From: Deltaproteobacteria bacterium
Lineage (GTDB): Bacteria > Desulfobacterota > Anaeroferrophillalia > Anaeroferrophillales > Tharpellaceae
Length of the DNA stretch: 6,549 nucleotides
Reading direction: 5' to 3'
NCBI GenBank assembly: GCA_013153415.1
Contig: JAADEO010000024.1
Location: 1-6,549, forward strand
Both the position numbers and the translations under genes were made by a program. Under the pieces are notes generated by a model. That model made no database searches. It was given only the letters and a program-made list of their open reading frames with translations, and was not told where the DNA came from. Shown piece by piece: positions 1 to 5,868 of the stretch; position 1 is the first letter of the stretch, and each line of letters begins with the position of its first letter.

Positions 1-22
1 TTGCATGTGAAGGGAAACTATT

Positions 23-1321
23 ATGGCTAATGTAGTGCTCATCGGTACCCAGTGGGGAGATGAGGGCAAAGGCAAGATCGTCGACCTGCTGACCGAGTGG
101 GCCGGAGTCGTGGTCCGTTTCCAGGGCGGCAACAATGCCGGACACACCCTGGTGATCGAGGGGCGGCGTTACGCCTTGCACCTGATTCCTTCCGGGATCA
201 TGCGCCCGGGAAAAGTCTGCGTCATCGGCAGCGGGGTGGTGGTCGATCTCAAGATCCTGCTGGATGAAATCCAGCTTTTACGGCAGGAGAGTGGTCGAGA
301 GATCATCTCGCAACTGGTTTTGAGTGACGAGGCCCACCTGATTCTCGAGAGTCACCGGCGTCTCGATCAGGCCCGGGAGCGGCAGCGGGGCAGCGCCAAA
401 ATCGGGACCACCGGTCGGGGCATCGGCCCGGCTTACGAGAGCAAGATGGCCCGCTGGGGACTGCGTCTCGGCGATCTGCTGGCCCCGGAAGAGGTTCTCT
501 ACAAGCGCCTGAGCGCCCTCCTCGAGCAGCACAATCTCCTGCTGCAGAAGATCTACGGTGAAGAGCCGGTGGCGGTCGATGCGGTTTTTGGCGAGCTCAA
601 AGAAGCGGCCGCCCAGCTGGGGCCGGCAATCCGTAAGATTCCTTACGCGATGGCCGGTTATCTTGAAGCGGGCGAGGCGATTCTTTTCGAGGGCGCCCAG
701 GGCACCTTGCTTGATATCGATCACGGCACCTATCCTTTTGTGACCTCGTCCTCGACTTTGGCCGCCAACGCCTGCGCCTCGGCCGGGGTTGGAATGAAGC
801 ATGTCAACGAGGTCGTCGGGGTCGTCAAGGCCTATACCACCCGGGTCGGCAGCGGTCCTTTTCCGGTCGAACTCGATGATGCCGTGGGCGAACACCTGCG
901 TCAACAGGGCGGCGAATTCGGGACCACTACCGGTCGGCCGCGGCGTTGCGGCTGGCTCGATCTCGTGGCCCTGCGTTATGCCGTCATGCTCAACGGGCTC
1001 GACAGTTTCGCTCTGACCAAGCTCGATGTCCTCTCCGGTCTCGAAACCATCAAGGTCTGCGAAGGATATCGTCTGGACGGCCGGGTGATCGACTATTTTC
1101 CCTCTTCGATAGAGGAACTGGAGGCCTGCGAACCGGTGCTGGTCGAATTCCCGGGTTGGCAGGAGGATATCTCGGCCGTTCTCGAGTACGACGAGCTGCC
1201 GGAAAACGCCCGGCGCTATATCGCTTATGTCGAGGAGAAACTCGGCATTCCGGCGATGCTGATCTCGGTCGGCCCGGACCGGGCTCAGACCATTCTCAAG
1301 TACAACCCCTTCCAGGCCTGA
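23..1321 (+). CDS. purA: Adenylosuccinate synthetase
   Basis: Cytosolic enzyme that joins IMP and aspartate using GTP to form adenylosuccinate, the first committed step from IMP to AMP. The 432-residue length matches the bacterial family. Visible motifs are the N-terminal GTP-binding loop GDEGKGK (residues 12-18, with the catalytic Asp13), NNAGHT with the catalytic His41, the TTGRGIGPAYESK segment around residues 132-145, EGAQGTLLDIDHGTYPF in the middle of the protein, and the substrate loop TTTGRPRRCGWLD (residues 301-313). The ATG is preceded by GAAGGGA (9-15) at 7 nt, and the protein start agrees with the family, so this start is secure. A TGA at 8-10 may be the stop codon of an upstream gene, but too little sequence is present to say. 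moaA follows after a 42 nt gap with no terminator visible, so cotranscription is plausible. Confidence 0.98.
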   Translation: MANVVLIGTQWGDEGKGKIVDLLTEWAGVVVRFQGGNNAGHTLVIEGRRYALHLIPSGIMRPGKVCVIGSGVVVDLKILLDEIQLLRQESGREIISQLVLSDEAHLILESHRRLDQARERQRGSAKIGTTGRGIGPAYESKMARWGLRLGDLLAPEEVLYKRLSALLEQHNLLLQKIYGEEPVAVDAVFGELKEAAAQLGPAIRKIPYAMAGYLEAGEAILFEGAQGTLLDIDHGTYPFVTSSSTLAANACASAGVGMKHVNEVVGVVKAYTTRVGSGPFPVELDDAVGEHLRQQGGEFGTTTGRPRRCGWLDLVALRYAVMLNGLDSFALTKLDVLSGLETIKVCEGYRLDGRVIDYFPSSIEELEACEPVLVEFPGWQEDISAVLEYDELPENARRYIAYVEEKLGIPAMLISVGPDRAQTILKYNPFQA

Positions 1322-1363
1322 GCCGTTTTGGCTGCTGTTGTTGGCAAAGGAAATACTGAAAAG

Positions 1364-2356
1364 ATGTTCAAACCGACTTTGCAGGATGGCCATAACCGCC
1401 GGGTCAGCTATGTCAGGATTTCGGTAACGGATCGCTGTAACCTGCGCTGTCGTTACTGTTCATCTCCGGCCTTCAATTCCCATTTCCGGGAAGAGATTCT
1501 AAGCTACGAGGAGATCGAACGTCTGGTTCGGGTGCTGGTGACTCTGGGTATCGACAAGGTGCGCCTGACCGGCGGCGAACCGCTGACCCGGCGCCATCTC
1601 GACACCCTGATCCGGCGTCTGATTCTGATCGAAGGTATCAACGATATCAGTCTGACCACCAACGGTGTCGCCCTGGCCGACCAGGTGGAGAGCTTACGGG
1701 CCGCCGGTCTCAAACGTATCAATATCAGTCTCGATACCCTGAAACCGGAACGCTTTGCCGAAATCACCGGGCGCGACTGCTTCGACCAGGTGCGGGCCGG
1801 GATCGAAGCCGCCTTCAAGGCCGGCTTTTCTCCGGTCAAGCTCAATGTCGTGGTCATGCGGGGAGTCAATGATGATGAGTTGGTCGAGTTCGCCCGTCTG
1901 ACCCTGAAACTGCCGTTGCATGTACGTTTTATCGAGTACATGCCGATTGGTTCCTCTTCGAGTTGGAGCGGCGGCCAGGTGGTGACCGGGGCTGAAATTC
2001 TGCAGCGTATCGCTGAAGGACTGGGTCGGTTGGAAACGGTGACCACCACGCCCGGCAGCCCGGCCCGGCTCTACCGCTTGGCGGCGGCCCGGGGGAGAAT
2101 CGGGGTGATCGCGGCGATGAGCGAGCATTTCTGCGCTTCCTGCAACCGTATCCGGGTGACCGCCGACGGCCGTCTGCGACCCTGCCTGCTCTCCGATGAT
2201 GAATTCGATATAAAAAGCCTGTTGCGCCGAGGAGCCGGACCGGAAGAGATTGCCGATTTGGTTCGCCGGGCGGTAGCCGGGAAATCGGCGGCCCATGGGC
2301 TGACCTGCAATGCCGAACGCAAATGCGCTCGGCAGATGGCGACGATCGGGGGGTAG
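1364..2356 (+). CDS. moaA: GTP 3',8-cyclase (radical SAM, molybdenum cofactor step 1)
   Basis: Converts GTP to 3',8-cyclo-7,8-dihydro-GTP, which MoaC then turns into cyclic pyranopterin monophosphate. With the chosen start it has 330 residues, normal for MoaA. The N-terminal radical-SAM cluster motif CNLRCRYC has Cys25, Cys29 and Cys32. RLTGGEPLTRR is the SAM-contacting GGEP region. The second cluster, specific to MoaA, is Cys257, Cys260 and Cys274 (CxxC, 13 residues, C). The protein ends in IGG, the C-terminal double glycine that MoaA needs for activity. The frame is open back to a TTG at 1328, but the ATG at 1364 matches the family N-terminus better and has AAGGA upstream (1347-1351), though at a long spacing of 12 nt. 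The stop codon lies 2 nt before the moaC ATG, so the pair is very likely translated from one mRNA. Confidence 0.96.
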   Translation: MFKPTLQDGHNRRVSYVRISVTDRCNLRCRYCSSPAFNSHFREEILSYEEIERLVRVLVTLGIDKVRLTGGEPLTRRHLDTLIRRLILIEGINDISLTTNGVALADQVESLRAAGLKRINISLDTLKPERFAEITGRDCFDQVRAGIEAAFKAGFSPVKLNVVVMRGVNDDELVEFARLTLKLPLHVRFIEYMPIGSSSSWSGGQVVTGAEILQRIAEGLGRLETVTTTPGSPARLYRLAAARGRIGVIAAMSEHFCASCNRIRVTADGRLRPCLLSDDEFDIKSLLRRGAGPEEIADLVRRAVAGKSAAHGLTCNAERKCARQMATIGG

Positions 2357-2358
2357 GA

Positions 2359-3174
2359 ATGTCGGGTTTGAGTCACTTGGACAGCCGGGGTCGGGCGACT
2401 ATGGTCGATGTCGGCGGCAAAGGTGTGACCCGGCGTTATGCCCGGGCCTGGGGAAAGATTCTGCTGCAGCCGGAAACCCTGGCCGCGATCAGCGAAAGGG
2501 GTATCGCCAAGGGCGACGTTTTCGCTGCCGCCCGCCTGGCCGGGATCATGGCGGCCAAACGGACCGGAGAGTTGATTCCCCTTTGCCACCCCCTGCCCCT
2601 AGACTGGGCCGGGGTCGAACTTCTGGGACTGGCCCCGGCCGGCAATGAAAGCCGGGCCCGGATCATCATCGTCGGCGAGGCCGGCCTCGCCGGGCGGACC
2701 GGGGTCGAGATGGAGGCTCTGACCGCGGTGACCGTGGCCGGGTTGACGATTTACGACATGTGCAAGGCCCGGGACCGGGAAATGTCTCTCGAGGCGGTCG
2801 GCCTGCTGGAAAAAAAAGGTGGTCGCAGCGGCCATTATTTCGCTCCCGGACGGGCCTTCCCGCTGGTCGAGGCCGGGGATGTGGTTCTCGAGGCCGGGAG
2901 TGCTGTCTTCTGGTCGCTGGCGGAGGGTGAGCTTGAATTCCGTCGCGATCAGCCGCAGGGCCGGCTTTGCGGTCGGGTGACGATGGACGTGATCTTGACA
3001 AAGGAGTTGTTCGCGCCCGAGAGCGTTTCGGAAACCGTGTTTTGCCTGGGTGACAGCCTGCTGGTCGCGGTTGCCGATACAGCTCATCCGGATGGTGGCT
3101 CCGGCGGTGGTTGCCTCAGGGTGGAGAAACCGGGCCGGATCGGGCCCGATGCTCTCTTTGCGTTTTTGGGTTAG
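2359..3174 (+). CDS. moaC: Cyclic pyranopterin monophosphate synthase MoaC with an unassigned C-terminal extension
   Basis: MoaC converts the MoaA product into cPMP, the precursor of molybdopterin. Residues 1-161 align with E. coli MoaC from memory: MVDV near residue 15, KGDVFAAARLAGI with the catalytic Lys51, LIPLCHPL with His77, GVEMEALTA (115-123), and TIYDMCKA with Asp133 and Lys136. The core ends with GGRSGHYF. The protein then runs on for about 110 residues to 271, whereas usual MoaC proteins have about 160. The tail shows alternating hydrophobic beta-like stretches, a glycine-rich PDGGSGGG patch near 245-251 and three cysteines. It does not look like MOSC, MogA/MoaB or MoaE, and I do not recognise it. 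The frame opens at an ATG at 2323 inside moaA, but the ATG at 2359 matches the family start and sits just behind the moaA TAG with a G-rich ribosome site (2348-2357). An A8 run at 2810-2817 lies near the end of the core. Confidence 0.95.
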   Translation: MSGLSHLDSRGRATMVDVGGKGVTRRYARAWGKILLQPETLAAISERGIAKGDVFAAARLAGIMAAKRTGELIPLCHPLPLDWAGVELLGLAPAGNESRARIIIVGEAGLAGRTGVEMEALTAVTVAGLTIYDMCKARDREMSLEAVGLLEKKGGRSGHYFAPGRAFPLVEAGDVVLEAGSAVFWSLAEGELEFRRDQPQGRLCGRVTMDVILTKELFAPESVSETVFCLGDSLLVAVADTAHPDGGSGGGCLRVEKPGRIGPDALFAFLG

Positions 3175-3235
3175 AAGCTGGAATATTGACTCGATGCCTG
3201 TTGATGACATAGGTCCCTGGCGGGGGATCTTGGAT

Positions 3236-3244
3236 GGGAGGTGA
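3236..3244 (+). promoter_or_regulatory. Strong Shine-Dalgarno site of hsp20
   Basis: GGGAGGTGA is a near-complete complement of the 16S rRNA tail and lies 3 nt before the GTG at 3248 (6 nt if counted from GGGAGG). Its last three bases are an in-frame TGA (3242-3244), so translation cannot start further upstream. Together these fix the GTG as the start. Confidence 0.8.
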
Positions 3245-3247
3245 GCT

Positions 3248-3694
3248 GTGGGCCGGAAAAAAGATGAGACTTTCGATATGCTCTTTTCGATGAAGAACAA
3301 AATGGATCGTTTTTTCGCGGTTTCCGAGCCTGAAACTTCTTCTTCCGTAGCTCGTTCCGGGTCCCAGTGGCTGCCCGCTGTCGATCTCTTCGATCTCGGT
3401 GACAAGTATCGGGTGGTCATCGAGGTCCCGGGGCTGGATAAGGAGGAGATCGATCTTTCTGTCTACAGCGACAAGATCGTTATCAAAGGCCGCCGGGAAG
3501 AGGATTACGAATCGCCGGAGCGGGGGGAAGTTCTCTGCCTGGAACGGGTCTGCGGTCGTTTCGAACGGGTTATCTTGCTGCCCGACCCGGTTCTGCCGGA
3601 ACGGGTCAAAGCGACCCTGAAAAACGGCATCCTGACCATTGTCCTGGATAAAAAGATCCTCGAGATTGGTAAAAAGAGCGTTACCATTGAGTAA
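3248..3694 (+). CDS. Small heat-shock protein, Hsp20/alpha-crystallin family
   Basis: ATP-independent cytosolic chaperone of 148 residues that would hold unfolding proteins in oligomers until other chaperones refold them. Residues 1-40 form a variable N-terminal arm rich in Met and Phe. The alpha-crystallin domain begins at about WLPAVDLFD and continues through YRVVIEVPGLDKEEIDLSV and the strand IVIKGRREE. The family signature follows as ATLKNGILTI (family pattern AxxxNGxL). The C-terminus SVTIE holds V-T-I, which could serve as the IxI/V motif that docks neighbouring dimers. The GTG start is set by the strong ribosome site and an in-frame stop immediately before it; the next candidate is the ATG at 3278. 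It follows moaC after 73 nt and overlaps ispE by 8 nt. No CIRCE element or clear sigma32 promoter is visible, so heat control is only presumed from the family. Confidence 0.93.
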   Translation: MGRKKDETFDMLFSMKNKMDRFFAVSEPETSSSVARSGSQWLPAVDLFDLGDKYRVVIEVPGLDKEEIDLSVYSDKIVIKGRREEDYESPERGEVLCLERVCGRFERVILLPDPVLPERVKATLKNGILTIVLDKKILEIGKKSVTIE

Positions 3695-4601
3695 TTCCGT
3701 TCTTTCCCCGGTTTTCAGGCGGATTGTCGCAACTCCGGCGAAGGTTAATCTCGGACTCAGGATCGTTGGCCGCCGGCCGGACGGCTATCACGATATCTAT
3801 ACCGTGATGGAACCGATCTCCCTGGCCGATACTCTCTATTGCGAATTCTCTCCGGCGGCCGGCGATGACTTCGAGCTCGACTGCCCCCAACTGCCTGAAA
3901 CCGCTCCCGATGACAACCTGGTGATCCGGGCCGCACGGCTTCTGGCCGCCCGGGCCCGGGAGCGGGGCTGTTCGCGGCCCGGGCGCTGGTTTTTCTTTCT
4001 CGATAAAAAAATCCCTTCCGGGGCCGGTTTGGGAGGCGGCAGCAGCAACGCCGCGGCCGTGATCCGGCTTCTGGACGATTTTTACGGTTTGGCATTGGAA
4101 CCGCCGGAAAAAAGGGATATCGCTCTTGAACTCGGGGCCGATGTCCCTTTTTTCCTGGATCCGGTCCTGGCCCTGGCCGAAGGCGTCGGCGAACGCCTGA
4201 CTCCTCTGGGCGCATCGCGGCCCCGTTATTATCTTCTGGTGAAACCACCGCTGGCGATCGATACCGGCTGGGCCTATGGTGCTTTTTCTGCTGTCCGGCG
4301 GGAGGCAGCACCGGACTTTGCGGTCGATCAGTTTATAGCTCCGGTTACAGAATATCGGCTCGAGAATGATTTCGAGGTTCCGGTAATGGCACGTTACCCT
4401 CTGCTCAAGGAGTTGAAGACCTGGTTGGAACAGTGTCCGGAGTCGCAAGCCGCACTGATGAGTGGCAGCGGTTCGGTCGTTTACGCTGTTTTTGATCATT
4501 TCGATCCGGCCCGGGCCGCGGAACAGGCCGCCCGGCAGCGATGGCGGCAGGCCGGCTGCGAGTTTTATCTGGCTCGCAACCTGGGGCCGATTTCCTCCTG
4601 A
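3687..4601 (+). CDS. ispE: 4-diphosphocytidyl-2-C-methyl-D-erythritol kinase
   Basis: GHMP-family kinase of the MEP pathway. It phosphorylates CDP-ME at the 2-hydroxyl with ATP, on the route to isoprenoid precursors. Visible motifs are PAKVNL (17-22, catalytic Lys19), RPDGYHDIYTVME for substrate binding, the ATP loop GAGLGGGSSN (112-121), LGADVPFF with the catalytic Asp152, and MSGSGS (258-263). With the TTG start at 3687 it has 304 residues, slightly longer than the usual 280-300. The frame is open upstream to a TTG at 3639, but that would read deep into hsp20. No ATG or GTG lies between 3687 and the conserved PAK motif, so the TTG is the best start. AAGAG (3674-3678) is a modest ribosome site at 8 nt. 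The start overlaps the end of hsp20, which suggests translational coupling. Confidence 0.95.
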   Translation: MSNSVLSPVFRRIVATPAKVNLGLRIVGRRPDGYHDIYTVMEPISLADTLYCEFSPAAGDDFELDCPQLPETAPDDNLVIRAARLLAARARERGCSRPGRWFFFLDKKIPSGAGLGGGSSNAAAVIRLLDDFYGLALEPPEKRDIALELGADVPFFLDPVLALAEGVGERLTPLGASRPRYYLLVKPPLAIDTGWAYGAFSAVRREAAPDFAVDQFIAPVTEYRLENDFEVPVMARYPLLKELKTWLEQCPESQAALMSGSGSVVYAVFDHFDPARAAEQAARQRWRQAGCEFYLARNLGPISS

Positions 4602-4641
4602 GGGAAGTTGGAAATAAAACAAACCTCTCCGCATATCGTGC

Positions 4642-4680
4642 TTGACTTGTGGTGCGTTTTTCTATATTAGGGGCGGGTCT
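4642..4680 (+). promoter_or_regulatory. Sigma70-like promoter of tRNA-Gln with GC-rich discriminator
   Basis: TTGACT (4642-4647) is a 5/6 match to the -35 box and TATATT (4663-4668) a 5/6 match to the -10 box. The spacer between these is a short 15 nt; shifting to TATTAG (4665-4670) gives 17 nt with a poorer -10. The next bases, GGGGCGGGTC, form a GC-rich discriminator, a known hallmark of stable-RNA promoters under stringent control. The position, about 20-30 nt before the mature tRNA, fits. The exact transcription start is inferred. Confidence 0.65.
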
Positions 4681-4698
4681 TTGACTAAGGCCGATTGC

Positions 4699-4773
4699 AG
4701 GGGTGTCGTCAAGCGGTAAGACACAGGCCTTTGGAGCCTGCATTCGTAGGTTCGAATCCTACCACCCCTGCCA
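4699..4773 (+). tRNA. tRNA-Gln(UUG)
   Basis: The sequence folds into a full cloverleaf. The acceptor stem AGGGGTG (4699-4705) pairs with CACCCCT (4763-4769). The D stem GTC/GAC encloses loop AAGCGGTAA. The anticodon stem CAGGC/GCCTG encloses loop CTTTGGA, with anticodon TTG at 4731-4733, which reads CAA and, by wobble, CAG. The variable loop is CATTC. The T stem GTAGG/CCTAC encloses loop TTCGAAT. The discriminator is G (4770) and CCA is encoded (4771-4773). The first acceptor pair is A1-U72, where E. coli tRNA-Gln has U1-A72; this matters because that pair is an identity element. No terminator follows, so the tRNA is probably cut from a longer transcript that continues into prs. Confidence 0.96.
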
Positions 4774-4837
4774 GTATAGCATCGATGGATATGGTATGCT
4801 GCTATCCGCTTGCAAAAAATCCATGGCGGCGCTGTAG
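4774..4837 (+). other. Spacer/leader between tRNA-Gln and prs with an imperfect dyad
   Basis: Sixty-four nt without a clear terminator. ATAGCA (4776-4781) pairs with TGCTAT (4800-4805), and GGATA (4787-4791) could pair with TATCC (4803-4807); the two are mutually exclusive. CATCGATG (4780-4787) is a perfect 8 nt palindrome. There is no T-run after the dyad. No good Shine-Dalgarno motif precedes the prs ATG. A tiny frame, ATGGCGGCGCTGTAG (4823-4837), ends exactly where prs begins. No PurR box was recognised. Confidence 0.4.
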
Positions 4838-5776
4838 ATGGAAAGACTGAAAATATTTGGTGGCAATTCCAACCCCCTGTTGACTAATGCCCTGTGTCGT
4901 GATCTCTGCGAACCCCTGAGCAAGGGGGTGGTCAAGCGTTTCAGTGATGGTGAGATCATGGTCGAACTGCACGAGAGCATGCGGGGAATGCATGTTTTCG
5001 TGGTGCAGTCGACCAGCGATCCGGTCAATGCCAACCTGATGGAGCTGTTGATCATAATCGATGCCCTGAAGCGGGCCTCGGCGGCCGAGATCACTGCGGT
5101 CATTCCCTATTATGGTTATGCCCGCCAGGACCGCAAGGTCGCCCCGCGGGCCCCGATCACCGCCAAACTGGTGGCTGATCTGTTGACCGTGGCCGGGGCC
5201 CAGAGGGTGCTGACCGTCGATCTCCATGCCGGCCAGATCCAGGGTTTTTTCGATATCCCGGTCGACCATCTCTACGCCTCTCCGGTACTGGTTTCGTATG
5301 TCAAAAACCATCTCAAAGGTGATCTGGTGGTGGTCTCTCCCGATGCCGGCGGGGTCGAACGGGCCCGGGCCTTCGCCAAGAAGCTCAAACTCTCCCTGGC
5401 CATCATCGATAAACGGCGCAGTGGTCCCAATGTCATGGAAGTGATGAATGTCATTGGGGAAATCAAAGGCAAAACCGCGATTCTGTTGGATGATATGATC
5501 GATACGGCCGGAACCCTGACGCAGGCGGCTGACGCCCTGGTTGAGAAGGGGGCGACGGCGGTTTACGGACTGGCCACACACGGGGTGCTCTCCGGGCCGG
5601 CGATCGAACGGATTGAAGGCTCGAAACTAGAAAAAGTAATTATAACCGATACCATTCCACCCAATGACCGGACCCAGGCCTGTGCCAAAATCGAGGTACT
5701 TTCGGTTTCAACACTGCTGGCCGACGCTATCAAACGGATCTATTTCGAGGATTCGGTCAGTGCTCTTTTCGGCTGA
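4838..5776 (+). CDS. prs: Ribose-phosphate pyrophosphokinase (PRPP synthase)
   Basis: Makes PRPP from ribose 5-phosphate and ATP in the cytosol. PRPP feeds purine, pyrimidine, histidine, tryptophan and NAD synthesis. The protein has 312 residues, the usual class I length, and is full length against E. coli Prs from memory. Motifs are FSDGE (35-39), the ATP-binding segment RQDRKVAPRAPITAK (96-110), DLHAGQIQGFF with His130, PDAGG (168-172), the catalytic flexible-loop DKRR with Lys192, and the PRPP-binding loop DDMIDTAGT (218-226). The ATG at 4838 gives the family N-terminus (LKIFGGNSNPLL), yet only a weak ribosome site precedes it. It lies between tRNA-Gln and the L25 gene and is probably cotranscribed with both. 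Biochemically it supports purA upstream, since PRPP starts purine synthesis. Confidence 0.98.
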   Translation: MERLKIFGGNSNPLLTNALCRDLCEPLSKGVVKRFSDGEIMVELHESMRGMHVFVVQSTSDPVNANLMELLIIIDALKRASAAEITAVIPYYGYARQDRKVAPRAPITAKLVADLLTVAGAQRVLTVDLHAGQIQGFFDIPVDHLYASPVLVSYVKNHLKGDLVVVSPDAGGVERARAFAKKLKLSLAIIDKRRSGPNVMEVMNVIGEIKGKTAILLDDMIDTAGTLTQAADALVEKGATAVYGLATHGVLSGPAIERIEGSKLEKVIITDTIPPNDRTQACAKIEVLSVSTLLADAIKRIYFEDSVSALFG

Positions 5777-5868
5777 GTAAACCGGGTTCCGGTAATTCTG
5801 GGACATCTGTGGATGACAACGGGACCTAGCGGTTCCGTGTAAGGATTTTCAAGGAGGAAAATGCAGTT
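5777..5868 (+). promoter_or_regulatory. Leader of the L25 gene: two small hairpins and a strong ribosome site
   Basis: ACCGG-GTT-CCGGT (5781-5793) is a perfect 5 bp hairpin. GGGACC-TAGC-GGTTCC (5821-5836) is a 6 bp hairpin with one G-U pair. Neither is followed by a T-run, so they do not look like intrinsic terminators. AAGGAGG (5851-5857) is a strong Shine-Dalgarno site 11 nt before the L25 ATG. An out-of-frame ATG at 5861 lies only 3 nt from it. No clear promoter is seen. Confidence 0.45.

Noticed and set aside
1328..1363. TTG at 1328 as the moaA start
   Set aside because: No ribosome site precedes it and the extra residues do not match MoaA; the ATG at 1364 is better.
278..1393. Long open frame on the minus strand opposite purA
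   Set aside because: purA on the + strand is certain. The minus-strand translation has no recognisable motif and is a product of GC-rich codon bias.
2323..2358. Upstream ATG giving MoaC 12 more residues
   Set aside because: It lies inside moaA without a ribosome site, and the family N-terminus matches the ATG at 2359.
2842..3174. MoaC tail as a MOSC or MogA fusion domain
   Set aside because: The expected motifs of these domains, such as the conserved GxxGD segment of MOSC, are not visible, so no such label is justified.
2599..3420. Minus-strand frame spanning the moaC tail and the start of hsp20
   Set aside because: I considered it as an explanation for the odd moaC tail, but its translation shows no recognisable domain and it covers the clear MoaC core end and the Hsp20 start.
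4591..4606. Hairpin TTTCCT-CCTG-AGGGAA at the ispE stop as a terminator
   Set aside because: The stem is short with a G-U pair, and no T-run follows it.
3681..4634. Long open frame on the minus strand opposite ispE
   Set aside because: It mirrors ispE, has no family features and lacks a ribosome site; the IspE motifs are on the + strand.
4806..4822. PurR-like site before prs (CTTGCAAAA)
   Set aside because: Only half of the consensus is present and the needed symmetric half is missing.
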